DNA of 64,000 nucleotides from Methylobacterium sp. E-066 (GTDB lineage Bacteria; Pseudomonadota; Alphaproteobacteria; Rhizobiales; Beijerinckiaceae): contig NZ_JAKSYO010000215.1 of NCBI RefSeq assembly GCF_022829635.1, positions 38,695 to 102,694 on the forward strand, read 5' to 3'. A model generated the notes under the pieces. That model saw nothing but the letters and a program-made list of their open reading frames with translations. It was not told where the DNA came from and made no database searches. Within the stretch, counting starts at the first letter, position 1, and every line of letters starts with the position of its first letter. A program made the translations under genes and the position numbers. Below are positions 35,812-43,233 of the stretch, in pieces.

Positions 35812-37062
35812 ATGGACATGCCGCGCGATGCAGGCAGGGGTGCCGACCACGGCCACACCCTAGCGGAGGACGAGATCGGGGCCTTCCAGGTCCCGCCGTC
35901 AATCCAGGAATACCGCGACCTCGCCCGCCGAATCGTTCGCGAGGAACTGATGCCGCTCGAGCGAGAATTCCTCGCGAGCGACAAGCACGCCTACGGCCTG
36001 CCGCCGATGATCAACATCCGCTCCGTCTTCGACAAGAAGACAGCCGATCGGCTGGAGGGCATCGCCCAGGACAGCGGACTCTTCAAGCTCCTGGTACCCG
36101 AGGAATTTGGTGGGCCTGGCCTCTCGCTCCTCGCCCAGGTGGTGATCGAGGAGGAATTCAATTACTGCGCTGTGCCGTTCCCATTCGCGAACGTCCCGAA
36201 CATCCTCTACGAGTGCCGGGGCGATCAGGTGGAGCGGTTTCTCCAACCGGTCATCGACGGGGTGAAGACCACCGCTTTTGCTCAGACCGAACCAGGCGCC
36301 GGCTCCGATCCCGGCGGCATGATGACGACGCGCGCGACCCGCGCCGACGGCGGCTGGGTTCTGAACGGGACCAAGATGTGGATCTCGAACGCGGGCGACT
36401 GCGACGTTCTCATGGTCCAGGCGGTGACCGATCCCGAGAAGCGCCAGCGCGGCGGCATCACCATGTTCCTGCTCGATCGCGGTAATCCCGGTATGCGGGT
36501 CGAGGTGCCCGGCATCGCGACCTGGCTCGGCCCGCGCGCCTCGCAACACATCATCCACTTCGACGACTGCTTCGTGCCCGACAAGGACGTGTTGGGCGAG
36601 GTCGGACGCGGCTTCTCCCTCGGCCAGCGCTGGCTCACGATCCACGACCGGTTGATGCGCGGTCCCTACGCGCTCGGCAAGATGCAGCGCGCGCTCGACA
36701 TGTCGATCGACTGGGCGAAGGAGCGCAAGACGTTCGGCAAACCGATCGCCGAGCGCCAGGCGATTCAGTGGAAGCTCGTCGACATGCACGTCGACATCAC
36801 CGCACTGCGAGCGATGACCTACCAGATGGCGGCCCGCGCCGACACGGGCGAGGACGTCCGGGCCGAGGCCGCCCTCGTGAAGATGACCTCCACCGATTGG
36901 GGCGCACGTTGCCTCGATCACGCGATCCAGGTCCACGGTGCGATGGGCGAGTCGCTCGAACTGCCACTGACGCTGTTCTACCGCGTGCTCCGGCACGCCC
37001 AGATCGGCGGCGGCACGAGCGAGATCCAGCGCGTCCTCATCGCCCGCAAGCTCCTGGCCTGA
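35812..37062 (+). CDS. acyl-CoA dehydrogenase
   Basis: 416 residues with the FAD/substrate motif AQTEPGAGSD, KMWISNAGDCD, and the C-terminal QVHGAMGESLELPLTLFYR. The canonical catalytic-Glu segment reads IGGGTSEIQR (Gly in place of Glu) and helix G reads HDRLMRG, offering Asp rather than Glu. This resembles the ACAD10/11-like branch that acts on unusual acyl-CoAs. It follows the FAS1DH half by 38 nt with a GGGAG site. It may desaturate or otherwise process the CoA ester made by the operon transferase. Confidence 0.9.
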   Translation: MDMPRDAGRGADHGHTLAEDEIGAFQVPPSIQEYRDLARRIVREELMPLEREFLASDKHAYGLPPMINIRSVFDKKTADRLEGIAQDSGLFKLLVPEEFGGPGLSLLAQVVIEEEFNYCAVPFPFANVPNILYECRGDQVERFLQPVIDGVKTTAFAQTEPGAGSDPGGMMTTRATRADGGWVLNGTKMWISNAGDCDVLMVQAVTDPEKRQRGGITMFLLDRGNPGMRVEVPGIATWLGPRASQHIIHFDDCFVPDKDVLGEVGRGFSLGQRWLTIHDRLMRGPYALGKMQRALDMSIDWAKERKTFGKPIAERQAIQWKLVDMHVDITALRAMTYQMAARADTGEDVRAEAALVKMTSTDWGARCLDHAIQVHGAMGESLELPLTLFYRVLRHAQIGGGTSEIQRVLIARKLLA

Positions 37063-37138
37063 CGATCGGCCCGACGCGCGAAATGCGGCGGCGTGTGTCG
37101 TTGAGCCACTTAGGGTCGCGTCTGATGGGAGCGCGGCC

Positions 37139-38020
37139 ATGAAGCTCACCGCGGACGTGCGCCTCGTGCACGAGGCACACAACCTCGTCGGCGAGTGCCC
37201 GCTCTGGCACGCCGGCGAGCAGGCGCTCTACTGGGTCGACACCCGTCGACCCGCCATCCAGCGGCTGCGGCCCGACGGCTCGGTCGAGGCATGGCCCCTC
37301 CCGCACAAGATCGGCTCCTTCGCGTTCCGCGAGCGCGGCGGCTTCGTGGCGGCCATGCAGGTCGGCTTCTGCGAACTCGACCTCGATCCATTCACCATCC
37401 GAGCGATCGTCGATCCCGAGCCGGATCGGCCCGACAATCGTCTCAACGATGGCAAATGTGACCGCGCCGGCCGGTTCTGGTGCGGCTCGCGCGATCCGAC
37501 CGACCACAATCCGGGCGGCGCACTCTATCGGCTCGATCCGGACTGGACGGTCACGCGGATCGATACCGGCTTCATCATCTCGAACGGGATGGCGTTCAGC
37601 CCCGATGACCGCACCCTCGTCTTCGGCGACAGCGCCGGCGAGGTCACGTACCGATACGATCTCGATCTCGCCGCCGGCACAGTCGCGAACCGCCGGCCTT
37701 ACTTGCGCACGGCGGGCCTACCCTGGCGCATCGATGGAGCGGCCTTCGACGAGGATGGCCATTACTGGTGCGCACTCATCGGGGACAGTGCGGTCGCGCG
37801 CTTCGATCCCGACGGCCGGCTCGACCGGATCGTGCGCCTGCCGGTCAGCCATCCGACCATGTGTAATTTCGGCGGCCCAGACCTCGACATCCTCTACGTG
37901 ACCTCCGGCACGATCTTCCTCGACGCGGAGGTGCGCGCCCGGCAACCGCTCGCGGGGGCGTTGTTCGCCGTGCATGGCCTCGGCACCCGCGGCATTCCGG
38001 AGCCCTTCTTCACTGGCTGA
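37139..38020 (+). CDS. SMP-30/gluconolactonase/LRE-family lactonase
   Basis: 293 residues, no signal peptide. The metal-site residues of the classic SMP-30 family are all visible: Glu in VGECPLWH, Asn in NRLNDGKCD, Asn in IISNGMAFSPDD and Asp in WRIDGAAFDEDG. This is closer to arabinolactonase/gluconolactonase-type enzymes than the pair at 14.8-16.7 kb. It opens a sugar-type or aliphatic lactone. GGGAG precedes the ATG. Located between the acyl-CoA dehydrogenase and a hydrolase. Confidence 0.9.
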   Translation: MKLTADVRLVHEAHNLVGECPLWHAGEQALYWVDTRRPAIQRLRPDGSVEAWPLPHKIGSFAFRERGGFVAAMQVGFCELDLDPFTIRAIVDPEPDRPDNRLNDGKCDRAGRFWCGSRDPTDHNPGGALYRLDPDWTVTRIDTGFIISNGMAFSPDDRTLVFGDSAGEVTYRYDLDLAAGTVANRRPYLRTAGLPWRIDGAAFDEDGHYWCALIGDSAVARFDPDGRLDRIVRLPVSHPTMCNFGGPDLDILYVTSGTIFLDAEVRARQPLAGALFAVHGLGTRGIPEPFFTG

Positions 38021-38053
38021 CGCGGCTGTCTCCTGTGAGCATCCGAGGATTGT

Positions 38054-38902
38054 ATGTACGAGTTCGAGCCCTGGGACGCTCTGGAACGCTCCGCGCGCGC
38101 GCGGTGGACCGCCTGCGGCGACGGCCAGATGATCTGGCGGCTGTGGGGGAGCGGCGAGCCATTGATTCTGTTGCACGGGGGCGCCGGCTCGTGGCTACAC
38201 TGGTTCCGCGTCATCCCGGCCCTCGCCGCCAGGCGGCTGGTCATCGTGCCGGACTTGCCCGGTCTCGGCTCCTCAGCCCTGCCGCCCGCCGGCGCTGACG
38301 GACCGGAGCTCGCCGCCATCCTGCTCGCCGGGCTGGCGCAGGTGCTCGGACCGGAGGTGGACTACGATCTCGCCGGATTCTCATTCGGTGGCGTGCTGGC
38401 CGGATTGATGGCCGCGACTGCCCCTCCCGGCACTGCGCGGAGCCTGACGCTCGTCGGCTCGGGCGGGCTCGGCGTCATCCGTGGGACGGCGTCACTCGTG
38501 CGCGTGCGCGACAAGTCGGGATTCGAGCGGGCGCAAGCCCATCGCACCAACCTGTCGCGCTGGATGATCGCCGATCCGGGGAAAATCGATGACCTCGCGG
38601 TCGCGATCCAGGACTGGAACAGCCATCGGGCCCGGTTCGACAGCCGCCCGATCGGCACGAGCGACGTGCTCCTCGCTACGTTGCCGGGCCTGCGCATACC
38701 CGTCGCGGGCATTTGGGGCGGGCACGACCACGCCGTCGAGGGCTGCCCCGAGCGCGCCGAGGCGGTGCTGCGGCGCCTCTGCCCCGGGCTCGCCTTCACC
38801 GTCATTCCCGAGGCGGGGCACTGGGTCGCCCACGAGGCGCCCGACGCTTTTGTGGGCTGCCTGGTCAACGCGCTGTCGCCGTTCGGACCGCCTCGCTCTT
38901 GA
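38054..38902 (+). CDS. alpha/beta-hydrolase
   Basis: 282 residues. HGGAGSW (41-47), nucleophile S110 in GFSFGG, acidic residue in IWGGHDHAVEG and the histidine in EAGHWVAHEAP form a normal catalytic set. It shares many strings with the hydrolase at 21313-22164 (HRTNLSRWMIADP, IDDLA, AGIWG, GHWVA), so both probably act on related esters or diketones. Last gene of the operon that starts at 34001. Confidence 0.88.
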   Translation: MYEFEPWDALERSARARWTACGDGQMIWRLWGSGEPLILLHGGAGSWLHWFRVIPALAARRLVIVPDLPGLGSSALPPAGADGPELAAILLAGLAQVLGPEVDYDLAGFSFGGVLAGLMAATAPPGTARSLTLVGSGGLGVIRGTASLVRVRDKSGFERAQAHRTNLSRWMIADPGKIDDLAVAIQDWNSHRARFDSRPIGTSDVLLATLPGLRIPVAGIWGGHDHAVEGCPERAEAVLRRLCPGLAFTVIPEAGHWVAHEAPDAFVGCLVNALSPFGPPRS

Positions 38903-38944
38903 CGCCGCGTGCGCTCCGAGCCTAACGTCGCAAATAACAAATAT

Positions 38945-38963
38945 GCTATTCGCTTAGCGAATT
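38945..38963 (-). promoter_or_regulatory. shared regulatory box, site D (MaoC operon)
   Basis: On the minus strand, positions 38953-38937 read GCGAATAGCATATTTGT, sharing GCGAATAG with sites A and B. It overlaps a perfect inverted repeat ATTCGC-TTA-GCGAAT (38948-38962). The first MaoC-operon ATG at 38976 is 22 nt away and the MaoC start 84 nt away. Confidence 0.6.
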
Positions 38964-38975
38964 AGGGAGGGTGTG

Positions 38976-39038
38976 ATGACCGGTTCGGTCGCGCCGTGGC
39001 GCGCTGGCGCTGCCTCACGCGTTCAAGGATGGGTGTGA
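38976..39038 (+). CDS. possible 20-residue leader peptide
   Basis: An ATG after a strong AGGGAGG opens a 20-codon frame, with two Trp and three Arg, whose TGA overlaps the MaoC ATG by one base (TGATG). An 11-nt repeat, GGGTGTGATGA, covers both start regions (38969 and 39031). It could couple translation of the MaoC gene or act as an attenuator; it could also be chance. No homology is claimed. Confidence 0.35.
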   Translation: MTGSVAPWRAGAASRVQGWV

Positions 39039-39553
39039 TGAGCGCGGCCGTGGCGATGAAGGCGCCTGTGGCCCCCCGACAGGGGCCTGTCTTCGAGGAT
39101 CTCTCGGTCGGGCAACAGGTCGATACGCTGTCTAAGGGGCCGCTGACGACCGCGCACCTCATGCGCTGGTCGGCTGCGATGGAGAACTGGCACAAGATTC
39201 ATTACGATCTGCCGTTCGCGACCGGTCACGACAAGTTGCCGGGCCTCCTGATCAACGGCTCGCTGAAGCAGCAATTCATCCTTCAGCTGCTGAAGGACTG
39301 GGCCGGAGACACCGGTTGGGTGTGGAAGGTCAAGTTTCAGTTCCGGGCCATGAACCTCGTCGGTGAGACGCTGTCGATTTGGGCCAAGGTGACCGGAACG
39401 CGCGCGATCGAGGGGCGCTACGGCCTCGTCGACCTCGATCTCGGCATCGTCAACGGCGAGGGCAAGGAGTCGACCCCCGGCGCGGCGACGATCGCCCTGC
39501 CGTTCCGGAACGGTGCCGCTTTCCCCTACCCTTTCGTCCCGCCCGAGGCCTGA
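39038..39553 (+). CDS. MaoC-like acyl dehydratase, C-terminal-half (hotdog) protein
   Basis: 171 residues. The N-terminal FEDLSVGQQVDTLSKGPLT followed by LMRWSAAMENWHKIHYDLPFA is the catalytic hot-dog helix region (acidic/Asn then HxxYD) of MaoC-like hydratases. ATG 39038 has AAGGA 8 nt upstream. It is the probable catalytic partner of the FAS1-type half at 35249, 3.3 kb away, although such halves are usually adjacent. It leads an operon with a PrpD-like protein and a lactonase-like amidohydrolase. Confidence 0.82.
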   Translation: MSAAVAMKAPVAPRQGPVFEDLSVGQQVDTLSKGPLTTAHLMRWSAAMENWHKIHYDLPFATGHDKLPGLLINGSLKQQFILQLLKDWAGDTGWVWKVKFQFRAMNLVGETLSIWAKVTGTRAIEGRYGLVDLDLGIVNGEGKESTPGAATIALPFRNGAAFPYPFVPPEA

Positions 39554-39597
39554 CGCACAGGTCCGCCCGAGCATCCGCATCCATCCGTGAGGTCATC

Positions 39598-40944
39598 ATG
39601 TCGCTGACCCGTGCGCTTGGCCAGTTCGTGGCAGACCTGTCGCCGGACGGGGTTCCGGAGGAGGCCGCCCGCATCGCTCGGATGGGCTTCATCGACTGCA
39701 TCGGCGTCCTGATCGCCGGACGGCACGAGGACGCGCCGCGTCTCCTGCAGGACACTCTCGATCCAGGCCCCGGATCGTCCTCCCTCCTGTTCACGGACCG
39801 CACGGCCAGCGCCGCCGATGCGGCGTTGATCAACGGTACGGCGGCGCACGCGCTCGATTTCGACGACGTCGCCCTGCGGGGCCATCCGAGCACGGTCTTG
39901 GTCCCGGCAATCCTGGCCGAGGCCGAGGCGCTCGGCGCGTCAGGCCGCGACATGGTGGCCGCCTACCTCGCCGGTTATGAGACCTGGGCCGAACTCGTGG
40001 GTCGCGACCGCGGCTTCCACCATGGCAAAGGTTGGCACCCGACCGGCATCTTCGGGGCGATCGGGGCAGCGGCCGCCTGCGCGTCGCTTCGTCGGCTCGA
40101 CCCGGTGCGCGCGGCGACCGCCCTCGCGCTCGGGGCGTCCCAGAGCGCCGGGCTCATGGCGAATTTCGGTACGATGACGAAGCCGTTTCACGCCGGCCGA
40201 TCGGCGCAGAGCGGGGTGATCGCGGCCCGGCTCGCGGCGGCGGGCTTCACGGCCAATCTCGACGCGCTCGAGCATCCGCAGGGTTATCTCGCGGCCGTCT
40301 CACCGGCGGGCGACGTCAACCGCGAGACGCCCCCCGCACGGCTCGGTGACGATTGGCACGTCCTCAAGACCGGCCTCAACATCAAGAAATACCCGGCCTG
40401 CTACTGCACGCACCGGGCGATCGACGGGATGATCGATCTCGCCCGGGCCGAACGACTACGTGCTGCCGATGTCGAGGGCATCACCGTTCACCTGAGCGAG
40501 AACTACGCGACCATCCTGCGTAATCACCGGCCCGAGACCGGACTGGCGGCCAAGTTCTCGATCGAGTTCGCCCTGGCGAGTTCTATCGTCGCCAATCGTG
40601 TCGGCCTCACAGAACTCACGGACGATTTCGTCCGCGGGTCGGACGTGCAGGCGCTGATCCGCAGCGTCACGGTGGAGACTACGTCCGCGTACGATCCCGA
40701 CCAGCCGGGCGCTGCCTTGGCCGATTGGTCACGCGTCCAGCTCAAGAGCGGCGGCTCGCTCGAGACCGAGCATGTCGCGCGCGCCCGCGGCCACGCGGAC
40801 AACCCGCTGCGCGACGAGGAACTCTTCGCCAAATTCGAGAACTGCCTCGAGGCCGGCCGCTCGGTCGTGGCGCCCGCCGTCCTATTCGACCGGCTTCAGC
40901 GGATGGACGGCGCGCCAGCCCGAGCCATCACCGCCATCCATTGA
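39598..40944 (+). CDS. MmgE/PrpD-family protein
   Basis: 448 residues. ALDFDDVALRGHPSTVLVPAILA is the family N-terminal motif, followed by KPFHAGRSAQSGVIAA and KKYPACYCTHRAIDG, where related enzymes have the substrate loop. ATG 39598 follows GAGG. Second PrpD of the window, in the operon with the MaoC half. Dehydration or decarboxylation of a polycarboxylate is likely; no specific substrate is assigned. Confidence 0.88.
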   Translation: MSLTRALGQFVADLSPDGVPEEAARIARMGFIDCIGVLIAGRHEDAPRLLQDTLDPGPGSSSLLFTDRTASAADAALINGTAAHALDFDDVALRGHPSTVLVPAILAEAEALGASGRDMVAAYLAGYETWAELVGRDRGFHHGKGWHPTGIFGAIGAAAACASLRRLDPVRAATALALGASQSAGLMANFGTMTKPFHAGRSAQSGVIAARLAAAGFTANLDALEHPQGYLAAVSPAGDVNRETPPARLGDDWHVLKTGLNIKKYPACYCTHRAIDGMIDLARAERLRAADVEGITVHLSENYATILRNHRPETGLAAKFSIEFALASSIVANRVGLTELTDDFVRGSDVQALIRSVTVETTSAYDPDQPGAALADWSRVQLKSGGSLETEHVARARGHADNPLRDEELFAKFENCLEAGRSVVAPAVLFDRLQRMDGAPARAITAIH

Positions 40945-40963
40945 GCAGCGACTGAGTAGCAAC

Positions 40964-41884
40964 GTGAACGGATCGGTGAACACCACGACCACGGGCGGCC
41001 ACGGCGGCGAGCCGCGCCTCTGCCTTCCGCCGCTCCCGCCGCGCCGTCCGCAATTCGTGCCGCCGGCCGGGTCGTGCGATTGCCACGTCCACGTCTTCGG
41101 CGATCCGGCGCGCTTTCCCTATGAGGGCGACCGGAGCTTCACGCCCGAGCTCGGGCTCGACCTCGCGGCCCTCGGGCGCCTGCACCGGACGCTTGGTATC
41201 GCCAAGGCGGTGATCGTACAGACCGGGATCCAGAGCCCCGACGTCGTCCTCGAGGCGCTGCGAGCGGAGCCGGACCGGCTGCGCGGAGTCGCGGTGCTGC
41301 GCGGCGACACGAGCGACCGTCGTCTCGACGAACTGAACGAGGCCGGCGTGCGGGGCATCCGCATCAATCTGTTCCGGCGCGCTGGGGCGGCCGTCTACCG
41401 GGGCGGGGCGGGTCCCGACGACCTCGCCGCGCTGGCGCCGCGGATCAAGCGCCTCGGCTGGCACATCCAGGCCTGGCTCGACGCGGACGACCTGCCGCAA
41501 TGGGCCCCGACGCTGCTCTCCTATGGGCTCCAAGTCGTCGTGGATCATATGGGCCGCATCACCACCGACCGTGGCGTCGACAGCCCAGGCTTCGTCCATC
41601 TCTGCGAGATGGTCCGGCGCGGCGAGGTCTGGTGCAAGCTCTCCTGCGCGGACAGAATCTCGGTCGCCGGGACGCCCTACTCCGACGCGGTGCCCTACGC
41701 GCGCGCGCTCCTCGAAGCGAACCGCGACCGCGTCGTGTGGGGCACGGATTGGCCACACGTGAACTACTACGACGCCGTCCCGGACGACGCCGCCCTACTC
41801 GACCTCGTCCCGACTATCGCGACGGACGCGGCCGATGTGGACCGGCTGTTCGTGGCTAACCCTCGACAGCTCTACGGTTTCTAG
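40964..41884 (+). CDS. amidohydrolase, 2-pyrone-4,6-dicarboxylate lactonase-like (LigI-type)
   Basis: About 306 residues. SCDCHVHVFGDPARFPY (near residue 37) is the HxH metal motif in the form typical of the PDC-lactonase group. HIQAWLDADDL, VVDHMGRI and the C-terminal VVWGTDWPHVNY (catalytic Asp) complete the amidohydrolase barrel. Relatives hydrolyse 2-pyrone-4,6-dicarboxylate or other lactones and 4-sulfomuconolactone. The start is uncertain between GTG 40964 and GTG 40976. Last gene before a perfect hairpin. Confidence 0.87.
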   Translation: MNGSVNTTTTGGHGGEPRLCLPPLPPRRPQFVPPAGSCDCHVHVFGDPARFPYEGDRSFTPELGLDLAALGRLHRTLGIAKAVIVQTGIQSPDVVLEALRAEPDRLRGVAVLRGDTSDRRLDELNEAGVRGIRINLFRRAGAAVYRGGAGPDDLAALAPRIKRLGWHIQAWLDADDLPQWAPTLLSYGLQVVVDHMGRITTDRGVDSPGFVHLCEMVRRGEVWCKLSCADRISVAGTPYSDAVPYARALLEANRDRVVWGTDWPHVNYYDAVPDDAALLDLVPTIATDAADVDRLFVANPRQLYGF

Positions 41885-41891
41885 ACCCGGT

Positions 41892-41913
41892 TGCGCGACC
41901 CTCGGGTCGCGCA
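41892..41913. terminator. probable transcription terminator hairpin
   Basis: TGCGCGACCC-TC-GGGTCGCGCA: perfect 10-bp arms starting 8 nt after the amidohydrolase stop. There is no U-run, so it may also be an mRNA-stabilising hairpin between the amidohydrolase and Liv operons. Confidence 0.55.
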
Positions 41914-42024
41914 GGCGGCACCAACAAAACGTTGCACCGCATACTCCGATGCTGAGCCTGCACGTGCCACGACGGGAAGTGCTCTAACAAGCGCGTCAAG
42001 CGCTAGACCAGGGAGAGAAACGCC

Positions 42025-43200
42025 ATGATGGCGTCTTCGGCGCGCTCGGCGCTCGGCGCGTGCTGTGCGTTGATCATAGCGACCGGCCCTGCACGGGCGG
42101 CCTGCGAGCTGAAGCTCGGGATCGTCGGCGGTCTGTCCGGCGCGACGGCGCAGTGGGGCGCCGCGATCAAGGCGGCGGTAGAGTTCGTGGCTGCCGATGC
42201 CAACGCCGCTGGTGGCCTCAAAGTCGGCGCGGAAAGCTGCCACGTCACGACCTCGGCCTTCGACACGAAGGCGACGGCCGAGGGCGCCGCGGCGGCCGGC
42301 AACGGCCTCGCCAGCCAGGGCATCAAGTTCGTGCTGGGGCCGGTGGTTTCGCCGGAGGCGACCGGTATCAAGCCGATCGCGGCGCGCAACGGCATGCTGG
42401 TCTTCCTAAATAGCTACGCGAAGAACGCCATCGGTCCGCAATGGCCGCTCGTCTTCCACGAGGGGCCCGGCCCCTCGGTCTGGGCCGACCCGATCGTGAA
42501 GGTCGCCAAAAGCCAGTTCGGTCTCAAGTCGGTCGTCGTGGTAGCGCCAAACGACCAGGGCGGGACCGACATCGCCTCCGTGGACGCGGACGTCTACAGG
42601 CAGAACGGCATCGAGGCGACGACCGAGTACTACCAGCGCGGTACGGCGAACTTCGCACCGATCGTCACCCGCATCCTGAGTCACGGTCCGGATGCGGTCG
42701 ATACAGCCTCTTCGGCACCCTCAGACGCCGGCGTGCTGGTGAAGCAACTGCGTCAAGCCGGCTTCAAGGGTTCCATCGGCCGCCTCGGCGGAGCCGCGAC
42801 CGACGAAATCCTGCGGATAAGCGGCGGCCCAGAGGTGCTGAAGGACGCCTACTGGTACGAGAACGTCGCCATCGCCGATCCCCGTGTCCGCGCTGTCTAT
42901 GACGACTACAGGAGAGTCATGGGCACGGCTGCCCCAGAGAACACCACGATGGTGCTCTGGGTGGCGGCGGGTCGTCTCCTCCTCAAAGCGATCTCGGAAG
43001 CCGGAACGATCTCCGACACGAAAGCCGTCGCCGCGACGCTGCGCAGGCAGACTGTCGACGACAAGTACCTCGGGCGAGGGCGGTGGACCGGCCAGAAGTT
43101 CTTCGGGATCAACCAAGAGATCTCCTACCCGTTCGGCATCGGCCTGATGGTCAACGGCGAGATGAAGCCCATCCAGAGGGCGGATCCGCCCGCGGAGTAG
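42025..43200 (+). CDS. ABC transporter substrate-binding protein, Liv type (copy 1)
   Basis: 391 residues. An N-terminal signal (AFGAC-type hydrophobic core, ARAACE cleavage region near residue 28) targets it to the periplasm. Mature part: KLGIVGGLSGATAQWGAAIK and VVVAPNDQGGTDIASVDADVY, typical of the leucine/branched-chain family I binding fold. The Liv components follow, so it feeds the importer at 44449-47773. Neighbouring enzymes suggest an organic acid rather than an amino acid. AGGGAGAG precedes the ATG pair at 42025/42028. Confidence 0.92.
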   Translation: MMASSARSALGACCALIIATGPARAACELKLGIVGGLSGATAQWGAAIKAAVEFVAADANAAGGLKVGAESCHVTTSAFDTKATAEGAAAAGNGLASQGIKFVLGPVVSPEATGIKPIAARNGMLVFLNSYAKNAIGPQWPLVFHEGPGPSVWADPIVKVAKSQFGLKSVVVVAPNDQGGTDIASVDADVYRQNGIEATTEYYQRGTANFAPIVTRILSHGPDAVDTASSAPSDAGVLVKQLRQAGFKGSIGRLGGAATDEILRISGGPEVLKDAYWYENVAIADPRVRAVYDDYRRVMGTAAPENTTMVLWVAAGRLLLKAISEAGTISDTKAVAATLRRQTVDDKYLGRGRWTGQKFFGINQEISYPFGIGLMVNGEMKPIQRADPPAE

Positions 43201-43233
43201 CGGCCGGATCGAGACGTGTACCGGGAGGACGGA

